DNA from: Siniperca chuatsi
Lineage: Eukaryota; Chordata; Actinopteri; Centrarchiformes; Sinipercidae
DNA length: 64,000 nt
Reading direction: 5' to 3'
Assembly (NCBI RefSeq): GCF_020085105.1
Contig: NC_058062.1
Span: 6,489,945 to 6,553,944, forward strand
Positions 22,831 through 59,836 of this stretch are shown here, piece by piece. Position numbers and translations under genes: made by a program. The notes under the pieces are model-generated. The model ran no database searches, was not told the origin of the DNA, and saw nothing but the letters and a program-made list of their open reading frames with translations. How positions within the stretch are numbered: position 1 is the first letter of the stretch; the number at the start of each line of letters is the position of its first letter.

Positions 22831-24289
22831 CATGTGCAGAGTTGATCACATTCTGTCAGAGCAGATGCTTTCAAAACACAGGATACAAACCCTGAAAGCA
22901 TCTGCATGTTGATTCCTTGATGAGTATAGTGTCATCACTGCACTTAGCTCTTCCAAATGGTGCGTTCATGTTTCCAGCAATTCCTCAATCTCTTCATTTC
23001 ATCCTTCCCCTAAGCATTTGTAAAGGGCACAGTATCCCCCATCACCATCTACCCACGTCTGCTGAAATAAAAAAAAAAATCTCTTGTCTCGCTGGAGAGG
23101 ATTGACATTCAGTCCAAATGTCAAAGCAGCTCAAGCCATTTTTGACTCTTCTTGTCCCCGCTTTTACCTTCCCCATCTCCACCACCTCAAAAACAGTTCG
23201 GGGGATTGTCAGTGGTGACTGATGAAGGACTGAGCCGTTCAGACATCACAGTCTACTGAAGGTGTGACCAGACTCACACATCAAGCCATCATGAAGTGTA
23301 GCTAAACGCAGCTCTTTAGAGTGATTATCCACTCAATATATACGTCTTAAAGATAAAATACTTATCACCTGTAGGCTTTAGAGGCACAGAGCACAGAGCA
23401 CAGTGGCTTGAGATAAAGTATCACTCAAGAGACATTCTGAAAGCTTAAAAAAACAAGGTTTCCTAAATGGTGAGTTGCAAGCAGTTCAGTCATGCTCTAT
23501 AAAGTTGTACTTGTAAATGTTGCATTTCGCAACTGTAAACGTGAGCTATTAACCAACAAACCTAAAAACTGAACTTAAAAAACATTGTTTTAAAGTAATC
23601 CTAGGATGTGACATCAACGTTTGTGATATCAGAGCATATATATATATATTTTGAAATCTCAATCACAGCATGTTACAACTGACTCAGGTTGTTGGGAGGC
23701 ATGTCTCGTCTTTGGTAGTTTATTAGTTTTTGTGACAATATAGTGAAAATCAACCTCACACTAATTTGTAATCCTTTCTCTGTGACTATTTTCATCCGAA
23801 ACACAAATACATGGGTAGCTAAACTACTCCACATATTGTCTCGTATCCCCTGGCAACTGCAGAATAAGAATTGTGAGTAAACTTTTAATTTTCAGCTAAC
23901 TCAGATGTCAATACTAAGTCTTGTTGCTTCAGTAACATCTGTCATCTTTGAAATGCTGCATCATTCCTGCTTTTTCCTTTTATTTGGTCATGTGACCCCT
24001 AACCTTTGGTTTCTCTCCGCCTGCCTCCAACCATCCCACAGCCTGTCCATCAGTCACCGCCCACAGTGGCCCAAACAGACACAACAATCACTCAAACATC
24101 AGCAAATCTCCAACTTAGCACTAGTCTCGAACATAGACTGTACAGGTCTCAACTCAGAGAATTGAGTCAAGTACACTCAAGCTTCCCAACTGACAATTAC
24201 TGTATATTACAACTACACAAGCCCTCAACAGTAGCATCGTTGTGAGGATGTGGTTTCTTTCATGGTCCAAGAAAGTACAGAACATCTTT
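22831..24289. other. Intergenic, no gene recognised
   Basis: Between the GC-rich block and the EFTUD2 polyadenylation site I see no exon or RNA gene. Confidence 0.5.
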
Positions 24290-24310
24290 CTTTGAATTAC
24301 AAAGACTTCT

Positions 24311-24316
24311 TTTATT
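24311..24316 (-). terminator. EFTUD2: EFTUD2 polyadenylation signal (AATAAA)
   Basis: AATAAA on the minus strand lies about 510 nt after the EFTUD2 stop codon. It is the first good signal I noticed in the 3' UTR, so cleavage would be near 24290. Confidence 0.6.
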
Positions 24317-24826
24317 CAGACATACACCTGATCAATCACATCCAGTTTCTTAAAAAAAAAAGGCTTCCAAGTTATCTTATTCTACAAAAACAATAATAAT
24401 TTGTACATAAAAAATAAAAATACAAGAAAGATGAGACACAACAAACTTCTGCAATGTTTGACAAATACTGCTGCTTTCCAAAAGGAAAGGGCAACAACTC
24501 TCCTGTGACAGCAAGGGCTGATTATTATGTTTTCCATCAATCCAGTGATTGATCGAGGTGATCCTCTCTTGTTTCCGATATTTAAAAAATTGTTGGTTGG
24601 AGGATTTCCATTAGGAAATGGGAGACAAGCTAATACAACAGCAATGGAGTCTTTGGAGATCCAGAATAACCACTGTGTAACCGGAATCTATGAAAACTTT
24701 ATGGATTCTGCTATTGTGGTCGAATTACACCCCAAATATCCTTTAAAAAAGTAGGATTTGCTGTTGAGTGACTACTGGAGGTTTTGGTGTTGGCTGCAGT
24801 TGTGGTTTGCAGTCAGTATTGCAGTC

Positions 24827-39397
<14,571 letters not shown>

Positions 39398-40270
39398 CTT
39401 GTAGAGAACTGAAAGGTTTCATTTATTGGTAAGCAAATACATAAATAGGATCCAATGCCAACAGACACTGTTACAACATTTTAGCTGAAACATCAATGGA
39501 GACTAAAAAGCCACACTATCTTTCTCTAATTTGTAGAGAGGATAAATTAACCATTTCAAGATGTACATTTTCACTGTTTTCTGCTTTGATGGTTTTTCAA
39601 CAACTTCAATTGTATTAAGTTAGCTAGCTAATTAATTACTACTTAAACTACTTGCCGTTACTTTAAGTGTTGTTGTGTAAGTCAGTGTAACGTTACAAAA
39701 ATAACTTCCGTCATGTCTCCTTAGAAATTATAAAATTTGCGTTGCGATGGAAATTAGGCTTTGCTTGTTTTTGTGCTTGCCCATGATGTCTAGCACTAGC
39801 TAAGTTAACCAGTCAATAGTTACCTTAAGTTACCACTAGAGCCAATGCTAACTTTGCATATGGCAGAACATGCACCACCACAGTTTAGTTAACTGTCTAT
39901 CAACCTTACAGATGCTTTCCGCAGGCAAAAAAAATCTACCTAAAATTTGTCTTAAGTGAGAAGTTTTCGAAACCGCTCTTTTTCTTGTGCTGGCAACGTC
40001 ATTAGCGAGGCAAACACTAGCATGCTAACCAGCTAACAAGCAAAGAAATGAATGACTTTGAGGCGACGTTTCAGTTACGTTGTTGTTTAGCGATTAAGCA
40101 AACGATAGCGTACAGCGCTAAACAATAACTTGCAGGGTGCAAACCCCACTTACCTTTATTATTCTATGATGCAATCAGCAAATATTATTTTCAAAACAAG
40201 ATAAACGTTGGGTATGTATTCAGAAGATAAATAATTTCCCAAATAGCGCCATGCGCACGAGATACTACTT
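39398..40270 (-). promoter_or_regulatory. EFTUD2: EFTUD2 5' UTR and promoter region
   Basis: The exon carrying the start codon extends to 39408, where an acceptor (cctttcag) precedes it. A donor reading GTAAGT below 40154 suggests a non-coding first exon of about 110 nt, ending at 40154. An ETS-type ACTTCCGG at 40267-40274 lies at its upstream edge, typical of TATA-less housekeeping promoters. The exact transcription start is inferred. Confidence 0.5.
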
Positions 40271-40274
40271 CCGG

Positions 40275-42298
40275 CTTTCTTCTTCTATTGACCTGAGGGC
40301 GGTGAGCATTCGACGTTATACTCACTATCGCCCCCACGACCATGGCTAGAGTTGCTACGCTAGAAGGAGACTACTCGACTTAACGCAAGTATCACGGCAA
40401 GACGTATTGCTACCTCGCTTCGGCACCAAAATAACGTTACATCTGCTTCGAACCAAACATTATTATCCCCATAGTCAGAGCGCAATTCAGCACTTTAGTC
40501 AAATTTAAAATATGTATTTTGAATGCCTTTAACGGAAGTGTTAGCATGCTATCATATCTGCCTTGACATTCGTGTAGTACGTGGTTGCCACATTCAGTGC
40601 TCTCCAGTGGCCACGGTGCGCAACTACAACTCCGTCTATTTTGAAAGTTTTATTTTGAACGTGTTCACTGGACGATTAAGAGTATGTCACCCTATATTTC
40701 ACCGCATATATAGCATAACCATGTGACAAATAAAATCCTTGTATCTTGACACTACACTACTTTAATAGGCATGAAACAAATGCAAAGACTCCGCCAAGCG
40801 TTAAGGCGGACACAATATATTCCGGTGATCACTTTTAACATTAAAACGCTTGAAATAGACAGAGGTATAGTTACGCACTGTGACCACTGGAAGGCAGTGA
40901 AACTTCAATCGTGATAGTACACTTATGACGTCTATCAACCCAAATGGTCATAAAATGAATATACCTGAAAATAATGGCCTCTCTCTCTCTCTCTCTCTCT
41001 CTCTGTATGTGTGTGTGTGTGTGTTTTATGGAACAAAACAACTTATTACTAAATTAAAAAGTGTCTACCCAGATTAAGTAAATTCAACTCAGTGAGCCCC
41101 ATATAGTCCCTAACGACGTTCTAAAATTAAATTAAGTAAAATTAACTAAAGACTTATAAATATGTAAATACTAAACAGACCATACTTTTTTAAAATGACA
41201 GTATTTTAGAAGTAGAAACTTAGATTTAACAATTAGAATTGATAGTAAATAGACCTTCTAAAAAGACGCTTTTAACCCTCAAAAAACTATAGAACCCCAT
41301 TATGGGGAAAAATTATGACTTTATGAGCATTACTTAAGTTTCTAGATCGCTTTCAGTTATGATTTCAAAAGCATGTTTAATTATTGTCTCTTTCATAGGA
41401 CTTTAAACCACTGTTAACTTGTTCAGCATTGATTATATAACTGTGGTATGCATGATTGGTGTGCTAACAACTAAATGTGCCTAACATTTCAGAGAAGTGA
41501 CAGATAGTGTTTGAAACAAGTACTGATGTTCAAATCTAAAATGTGGCCTTTCTATGGCACAGATACATGAATGTTATCAGGGAGATGGTTATGAATTATT
41601 CCGTGTGGACTTTGATGAGGTTTCATGATAAATTCAGACACAGGCAGGGTTTCAGTTGATGGCTTTATTCCTGCTGGTGTTAATATTTTCTTCAGTAGGC
41701 CTGGCCTACACAGTAAAGACACAACAGACCGATAAACAAGTTAAACAAACACCCTCTTACAACATAGTCACATATTTCTAAATTAGACATATATTCTCTG
41801 AGAAGCATGTTGATAAAAATCTGGCGAAATGCCCATTGCCATCAGGTGGCAGGGTTACTCTGATTTCATTTATTGAGACTAATTTAAGTTTTCATACTTT
41901 AAAAAGTGCAGTTTGTAAGAAAACACTTATAATTATTTGAGAGCAACCAGTCACTTGGTTGACATAACTGTCCATAATATTTTTTAATATTGCTATTAAG
42001 ACTCACACAGATTTCTCTACTGACCCGTTTAACACTTAAAAGCAACAAGTCCTATTGAAAGATATTTATTATGCAAATGTCCTCAGACTTTAAAGTTATA
42101 TCCTTACTTCATTTTTTTTTCTTATAAGAAAGCGTTGGATTTGTCATTGACTTCCTCTCTTTGGGTGTCAATGTCAAATCCCCATAATCATTAACCTGCT
42201 GATGTCAAACTGGGCCTCTGTTTTGAGACTGACCTCCGGAGCAAAACGTGAGAACCTGGACTGAGGACGCCAGACAGACACTATTTACTTTATTTTTA
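40275..42298. other. Intergenic between EFTUD2 and PHOSPHO1
   Basis: No exon recognised. Features seen: a second ETS-like site (acggaagtg) at about 40532, the CT/GT microsatellite at 40979-41023, and AT-rich DNA beyond. The left part of PHOSPHO1's 3' UTR may reach into this stretch, since another AATAAA (minus) occurs at 41664-41669. Confidence 0.5.
40979..41023. repeat. (CT)n then (GT)n compound microsatellite
   Basis: A CT run of about 25 nt passes through 'gtat' into a GT run of about 15 nt. Confidence 0.9.
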
Positions 42299-42325
42299 CT
42301 GACAGTACAAATGATTTTATTGCCT

Positions 42326-42331
42326 TGAACA
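42326..42331 (-). terminator. PHOSPHO1: PHOSPHO1 candidate polyadenylation signal (AATAAA)
   Basis: AATAAA on the minus strand about 90 nt after the stop codon. Further AATAAA hexamers lie at 42299-42304 and 41664-41669, so the real 3' end is not fixed. Confidence 0.4.
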
Positions 42332-42420
42332 TTAGTTTCTATGACTATTTTTTCCTGAGAATATGACTAAAAATGTCAACTGGCCCCTTAATCGTATCTC
42401 CACTCTCTGTTTGTGAGCCT

Positions 42421-43275
42421 CTACTCTGCCACCAACTTCCTCAGCCGCTGCACCACATCCTCCCCGCTGACCCATGGCACCGTGACCGCCTTGAACTCCC
42501 CGGGCATAGCTTCATGGGTCTCCGTGATCAGCCGGTGCATGGGGAAGTCCCGCCGCGGGAAAGCCACGTCCCGGGGTCCGAGGGAGAGCGCCGGGCAGAA
42601 GTCGTTGGCTCCGTCCCCCACGTAGAAGACCCTCTGGTACGGACGGCCCCTCTCCTGCGTCCTGCGGGCCACATAGTCCCTTACGACCACCTGCTTGCAC
42701 ATGTTGTCGGGGCACCGCGGGCAGTCGTGTGAGTGGAAAGGCCGCATCACCAGCCGACCGTCCTTGTTGAAGGTGGCCGGGTTGGTGAAGATCCGGTGGA
42801 AGAGTGGGCGGGCCCCGGCGCGCCGGAGCCAGGACTCGATGAAGAAGGTGTTGGCGTCGGACAGTAGCACCACCTCAAAGTCCTGCTGGGGCCGTGTGCG
42901 GAGGAACTGGAAGAGGGTGAGCATGCCGGGGGTGGCCGGTATCTTCTCCATGATGTTGCGTATGTCGCTCTCGGTGACGCCCTGCTCCGCCAGGTAGGAC
43001 AGCACGCGCTGCATGTACTCGTTGTAGCGGCCGGGCTGGTAGGTGTCCTTCAGCCAGGCCGGGAGGTGCTGACCCGGGGCGGCCTGCACCACCATGTCGT
43101 CGCTGGTTTCATCCACGATGGTCTCATCAAAGTCAAAGAAGATGAGGAAGCGCTTGTCGGAGGAGATGTGAGCTGAATTGGAGGCCATGATCTCCGAGCG
43201 TCTGGACCTGGGGGGCTCCCCCTCGCCTGGAGGATGGGGTGGGACATAACAGCAGTTGAAGATTGAATCCCCCAT
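42421..43275 (-). CDS. PHOSPHO1: Phosphoethanolamine/phosphocholine phosphatase, HAD superfamily
   Basis: This enzyme releases inorganic phosphate from phosphoethanolamine and phosphocholine and supports matrix-vesicle mineralisation of bone and cartilage. The single coding exon gives 284 residues; I recall human as about 267. HAD motif I is FFDFDETIVDE (nucleophile D48, acid/base D50), motif II LLSDAN (S139-D140), and the acidic motif FYVGDGANDFCP lies at about 217-228. The family signature PFHSHDCPRCPDNMCK (about 179-194) and FPRRDFPMHRLI (about 239-250) are also present. All catalytic residues are intact. ATG at 43275 adds about 29 residues before a second in-frame ATG (M30), and the shorter form would start closer to where I expect the human protein to begin; the true start is open. 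GC content is far higher than the surroundings, as often seen in this gene. Confidence 0.96.
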   Translation of the reverse strand: MGDSIFNCCYVPPHPPGEGEPPRSRRSEIMASNSAHISSDKRFLIFFDFDETIVDETSDDMVVQAAPGQHLPAWLKDTYQPGRYNEYMQRVLSYLAEQGVTESDIRNIMEKIPATPGMLTLFQFLRTRPQQDFEVVLLSDANTFFIESWLRRAGARPLFHRIFTNPATFNKDGRLVMRPFHSHDCPRCPDNMCKQVVVRDYVARRTQERGRPYQRVFYVGDGANDFCPALSLGPRDVAFPRRDFPMHRLITETHEAMPGEFKAVTVPWVSGEDVVQRLRKLVAE

Positions 43276-43399
43276 GATTGACTATGCCACACCTCTTACT
43301 GTTGCCAAGTGGCATCAAATCTCCACTCCTGCTCTCCCACTCTCCAGCATCCCACGCAAGGCAGGCCACAGTAAGGTGGAGGCTACCGAGGATGGATTT
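43276..43399 (-). other. PHOSPHO1: Probable PHOSPHO1 5' UTR, start of the coding exon
   Basis: A good acceptor (gatttttcccag) sits just above 43399 and is followed by about 124 nt leading to the ATG at 43275. This implies at least one upstream non-coding exon, perhaps in the CpG-rich block at 44.4-44.6 kb. Confidence 0.4.
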
Positions 43400-44379
43400 C
43401 TGGGAAAAATCCATGCATAAATAGACGAGTGGGGGTAAAAACAGAATCAAATATAGATTTAAGATAAGAAAATACATAATATCATCTAAATGAAAAAGAC
43501 CTATTAAGAGAGCAAAGCAGCCAGCAGCTCTTTAAAACCAGAAGAGGCAGCATGCAACTCTCGGCTCTCTGAAAAAAATGTGAAGGACTTTCTAAGGAAA
43601 GGAGTAAAGAAGAGGGGGGGTGGGGGTCATCCTGCTGTAGCAGAAGAGAAATGATTATATTCGGATCTGAATGTAAAACAAGCAAATATGTGTTAATTTC
43701 AAAGTGTCCACATGAACAAGCAAGCCAGCCCGATGTCCTACAGTGTGCGTAAGTTGCTGCCTGCAAACCTTTGATTGTAGGTGATGTCAGCAGTGGAAGT
43801 CCACCAGGCGCCTTCAAGCTGTGCGGGCGTTGTCTGTGTGTCGAGAAAAACACAATCAATGCTGACTTGCATCAGACAGCATCGTGCCAACCCAGCAGCT
43901 TCAAGACCACTTTAAAAATCACCATACCCAGGTCAATTGAGAGCCCTTATAATAACGTTGTTATAACTTAATCCTACAGGAGTGTGTACAAGACATTACT
44001 GAGTCACACTACTCCTCACAGGAATATTATAGGGTCATTCATAAATATATCAATTACATAGGAGATAAAAAATGTATAATAATAATAATAATAATATGGC
44101 TACAAAAACGTCAAAAACTAATTTGACAATACCGAGTGCCTCTTTGAAGTCTATATTTGGCTGTCAGACACATTTCTAGTCTCCTTTGCAACAATCAGGA
44201 ATAGTTTGGGTTATTTTTAGATTAGAGCATAACTAAGAGATAAATGTCCAACCCTGATTCTTAGGTAAGTCTTATCTGTCGATTACAAAACTAACATCAC
44301 CAGCAGCAGCTGAGAGCCCCGCATACGATACATCAAATTTTAACTCTTTCAAATTGTATTAAATTCTTGCAAAAAGCAT
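43400..44379. other. Probable PHOSPHO1 first intron, no coding exon
   Basis: AT-rich, with a short (TAA)n run at about 44078-44095. The open frame at 43482-43859 has no recognisable similarity. Confidence 0.45.
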
Positions 44380-44580
44380 TACTGTGTCACCAGCGCTGGT
44401 TCCGATCCCCGGTGTCGGTCAGGTCCGATCCGGTCCCGCAGAGAGTAGAGACAGTTCCGCCGGTCGGCCGGTGAGACTTTTATGTGACAGTCAAAACCAC
44501 CGGAGCCGCCGTGGACGAGACCGCGACTACAAGTCCGCCCATTTAATAGCAGCCTATTGAGCGCGTTCACGATACTTTCA
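44380..44580 (-). promoter_or_regulatory. PHOSPHO1: CpG-rich block, likely PHOSPHO1 promoter/first exon
   Basis: A dense run of CpG ('tccgatccccggtgtcggtc', 'ccgccggtcggccggtgag') sits about 1.1-1.3 kb upstream of the PHOSPHO1 start codon and is the only such block before ZNF652. The position suits a promoter and non-coding first exon. Direction is inferred from the neighbouring gene. Confidence 0.45.
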
Positions 44581-47500
44581 AGAGAAGAGAGGGAGGGACT
44601 GTGGGAGGAAAGGAAGAAAATAAAGAAACAACGACAGACAGTCTGTTTCCTGAATATATCCGCACGACTGTTAGTCAAGTGAATGTGTCAATATTTGTTC
44701 TTGCCTCACTTCTACAGTTAATGATCTGTCTCAAGCCAGATCACACACTCATATACACACTGTACTCACACACTTTTCAGAGGAGCATTTACAAAGACCT
44801 GGGGAGAATAAACACTTCTGGTTGGAAAAGCTCAGAAAATACCCAAGTAAAATCTGCTAATTTTGTCCAGAGCCCGGTGTCTGGGAAAACAAGGTGCATG
44901 GCAGTAATCTTTGGGCAGTCACATGAAAATATTTGAATAATCCCAACCAATGATACTGTTTAGTTGGCCTGATGCAATAGATTTCCTGCTACTCCAAACA
45001 GTGAATTAAAGACGTGTAAACATGTATTTCACATAGTTTTAAGTGCTTATTACTGTCCTAACAAACTACATTAATGGTTTAAATGACCTTCCTTCAACAG
45101 ATTAAGGATTTGGGTCAGTGTGACAGTAAGCACAGTGGAAAAACACTGATTCTGCTCTGAAGCTGTGCTTGATCTCACCTGTTTTGTTAGGGAGACACAG
45201 GACATGGAGATAAAGTATCACATCTGAGAGGCTGACGGGAATAAAACAAATTAAGTATATCAAAAGTAATTCATTTCAAATCTGAAACAATGTGGTGTTT
45301 CCATGTATTACCTACAGTGAAACATTAGCATCGCAGAGAGGGAGTTTATGTTGGCTGCTTGTTTCTCCACAAGACAGTGGTCTAGATAAAACCTTGAAAA
45401 TACAGTGATTAATGAACCGCACAGCAACTTTCAGAGCAGCGAACACGCCTGAAAAACACGGCGTGAAGCCCCCCTCTCCTTATCTGCCTGCTGACAGACA
45501 CAGCCTCCTCCCTCCTCTACACCACAAGGCGTAATGACTAACAGCTGGGGTGGCGGACTATTTTCAAACCCAAATGGGGATGGAGATGTACAGACGGTGT
45601 GTTATTATCTCTTTTGCTCCTGAAGTGAGCCTCGGTACCTGACCACCCACTCACCATCAGTGAGTCACTCACACTTTTCTCTACCCATCGGCCCGTTCAG
45701 CTACCTTATAGGATTATGTGACTCATTGGTGCGCCACTTAAAAACCACCTATAGTGATAGAGGGCACATATTTTAGAAGGTATTCTAGCAACAGTAGATG
45801 TCTTAATGTGCCTATTAGAAGAGGGACACTCTGTTAATGGATGAATCAAGCTGGTTGAGTTGAAGGAACATATCTGGGAAAGGAGACGCACATGTCCTGT
45901 TTTCACTCCTGAGTCTGATATTTAACTTTGTCCATATGCAACTGCTCATCTAAAGTTATGATATGGGTTTAGATGAAAATCTGACCGAAGCTGTATGTTA
46001 CCTAACCTGGAGAATCCCTGCAAACAAACTATTTAAAACAACTTGCTAAAAGTTTTTACACATGAAATAAAAGCTTTGAAAAGCAAAAAATCCTTCAGTG
46101 TCATGTGGAGCCAGCAGCAGATGTTTGATTACAGGCGTTACGCCAAGAACCCAGTGACCCTAAAATAGTAAAATAATAGCACTCAAGCAAATCAAGTCAA
46201 GTGCAGTTGCAACAGTCAGCTTAGCTTTTCAGCAAAGCTTAGTGTGAAAGTTGAAACTGAACCGATTGACCTGCTATCAGGAACATGTTGTGCACAATCC
46301 CTTATTTTTCTACCTTTCATGCTTAATTATCGGTCCTTGTTTAGGTAACGGTTCATGGTAAACTCACAGCATTTGAAGATAAGAAGAGGCACACAAATAT
46401 GTGCTAATCATGGCTACTTGTTTTTACTTCTCAAAGTTAGCGGTCAGTTAAATGTACATTATCAAAAAAGGCCCAACTTTTTCACTTCTCCCCAATCTCC
46501 AGATAATATACAAAAAAAAGGGACAAACCAGGACATTATAAAGCTGCACATTTTGTACCAGATACAATAATAAAATATGCAATGCTACATTAAGTGGTTA
46601 AAAATACAAAGGGGGAAAGTATATTGATTTTTTAAAACATCTTTGAAGAACATACAATGTTATTTTTTCTTAACTAGCCAAGAATTTTAGTAGAAAGTGC
46701 ATTCTATATAACAAAGAAAGGAGGAGGAGAATCATTCGGCAAATTGAAAGACAAAACAGGAAATGACAGAGAGAAGAACTCCATGAACATACATAACAGA
46801 AGAATGTATTTCAGACAGCTTGGAGGGGCCAGTGTAAAGTCGCCAAAGCAGGAGGAACATCGCTTTCACTTTGAGGGGAAGTCCATATTGGAGCAAAAGT
46901 GTATTTCCTTTGAAAAAAATAGAAAATTAAATTTATGCACATACTAAAAGAAATGTCCTTCGTTTGCTATGGTCCCTTCCACACTACTCGCCTCCATCCA
47001 GGATTCTCCTCCTTTTCCTTGCCTAAAAACATCCACTCAAAGTAATCACCTCCACCCTTTCCCATGCAGCCATAACTGCACTCTGTTCCACAATGCATTG
47101 TCAGTCCCTCCCTTCCCCTCACCCACGCAGCAGTAAAGTGCAGAGAAAACATACAAATGAAAAAGGCAAAAAAAATTAAATAAAATAAAAAGACAAAGAT
47201 CCATACTGCAAAATGCTGAAGCACAGCAGTGAACCCGAGGGGGCAAGATGATAAGCAAATAATGCAGCTGTATTAAGACCCACAGAAATGGCAGGATAAT
47301 TGCAGGTCTCAAATCAAAAAAAAGGGGCGTCTTTCTGAGCTTAACCACTCAGAATAAATTCCATTAGAGAGGCAGAAAGAGGATCATGTTAAAATTTACT
47401 GCTATTGTTCATCTCTGTTATCCCCAAATACACATATATTGGGGCACACTCTGTAAAAGCAGCTTTTGGTACAAGAGCACTGGGAACAACCCGACAGACT

Positions 47501-49324
47501 GGTAGAGATGCGCATGCACACACACACACTCTCTCTCTCTCTAGTTCTCACACACACACACACGCTCCTAAACACACATCTGACAGCCATCAGACTGGGT
47601 GAAGCAACAACCAGGCAATCCAAATTCATGCCACCGATTTATGCTTCTTTTAAACAAACAACATTCGCACCATCGGTCATTACATTAATAAATGTAATTT
47701 CTTGCGTTGACTTGATCACATGTATGCTTATCTATACAAGAATTCCAAGTATTATAAGTTGTATGACCACTGCCTTTTATCCTGACATTTCCTATCATGA
47801 GCTAACAACATTATATCTACACTGCAGAACCAATCATTAGCTTAAAACTGAGCAAATTATCAGAGAACATAAAAAAAACAAAAAACAAACAAACATAGGA
47901 ATGACTCATCAGCCATCATTCTGTGTAGGCAACATTCAACAGGTTTAGACACGCGTTTGCCTGTGTGGATCAAAGTATGTCAGTACAATGAACGTCAAAA
48001 AACAAACCTTTACATTACAACAACGCCCCACACCAAACTGTGGAATATAGACTGAGAGGAATATGCATAATTGCCTGTTAAGAACTGTAATGAAAAAGGT
48101 CCCAGGTGTGTATACTGTGTGTGTCAAATGACCTTTAACATGGTAACCCGTATCATTTCGACAGCAGCGAAGGGAGGTGGGGTAAATCCTGATGGGGCCA
48201 TGTGTCTGGCCCCTCACAGTGGCAGTATTTGACAGTCATCTGTTATCTAAAAGCATCTGTTGACCAACAGTACTGAAAGCTGAGGTTGCACTGATCAAGG
48301 TAAGTAAATCAGTGCCCATACGGTCTGTGTCTTTAGGTGTGTGTGCTTGAGTAAGTGTGAGGGTGTATGTGCCTACGGCGTGTCCTGCATAACTTGAGTT
48401 TCTTCATCACAAAATATCTAATCAAACCTCAAATCCATTGTAGAAAAACCAGGCTGGCAAGACATGTTCTTATGACACAATACATTGCTATTTTGTAATA
48501 TTACACTTCTGAAAATCAAATGGAAAATCAAAATTAAGAAATATTTTATGTACTGGATTGGAAAGCACCATTTAACCATGACATGAATCTAGACTATGTC
48601 TAGATTCAACTAACCATTTACAAACCCCCCCCCCCATGTCCTTTTACAAAAATTCCTCCCCGCCTTCTTACTGTAACCTATGGCACTGTGTCTTGCACTA
48701 CTGCTGTTGCCATTCTGACAGAAAGTCTTAGCATCAGGACAGAGAAATGCTCAGGCAGAACCACATTACATTACATTCCACATTACAACATTCATCAAAC
48801 ATTTCTGTGGGGGCCGAGGCTCTGCAGTACAACTAGGAGGGCAGGCTGAGTATTGCTATGGGGAGGACCTGCACAGAAAGCAAAAGTCCTGACCAATGTG
48901 CAACCAAGTCTACTAGACATAAAAGAGGAAAGTTCAGCGACACTGATCTTTGATGATCCATGAAGCCCAGGTAATACATACGGAGACATCCATGAGCAGC
49001 TTTTGATGAAAAGGAGATACTTTACACCCATCAATGTACAGATAGAGAACTCACACAGAGATCACTGTGTAGATTTCCTAAGAAAATTTTGTAAAATCTT
49101 ACCGGGGTATTTAAGTAGGGGTCTTACTTAAATAATGTGCGCACTGAGGGTGTATCAGTCTGAATCACATACACAGGTGTGTATGTTTAGCTTGACTAAT
49201 TTAAATCTGCTTTAGAGGAGCACCCTTACATCAGGGGCCTAGCAACTGAGAGACTGAGGCAGGACTATGAGAAGAGGAGGAACAAGGCGCAGTTTGGTGT
49301 GGGCCTGCAGAGCTGAAGCACAGT
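44581..49324. other. Intergenic DNA and probable ZNF652 3' UTR
   Basis: No coding exon. The right part, up to 49324, should be the 3' UTR of ZNF652, but I could not identify a convincing AATAAA on the minus strand, so its length is open. It contains CA/CT microsatellite runs at about 47517-47570, a C run at about 48625-48635, and a perfect 10-bp-arm palindrome at 48585-48607 (GAATCTAGAC, loop TAT). Confidence 0.45.
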
Positions 49325-59794
<10,470 letters not shown>

Positions 59795-59836
59795 GAAGAA
59801 GGACAGGGAATGGTGGGATGGAGTTGGTAGGAGCAC

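Noticed and set aside
42373..42732. A 119-codon plus-strand open frame
   Set aside because: It is the antisense of the PHOSPHO1 coding exon, whose minus-strand frame carries all HAD motifs; the overlap is due to high GC content.
47402..47840. Frames full of His/Thr or Cys/Val
   Set aside because: They are translations of the CA/CT microsatellite.
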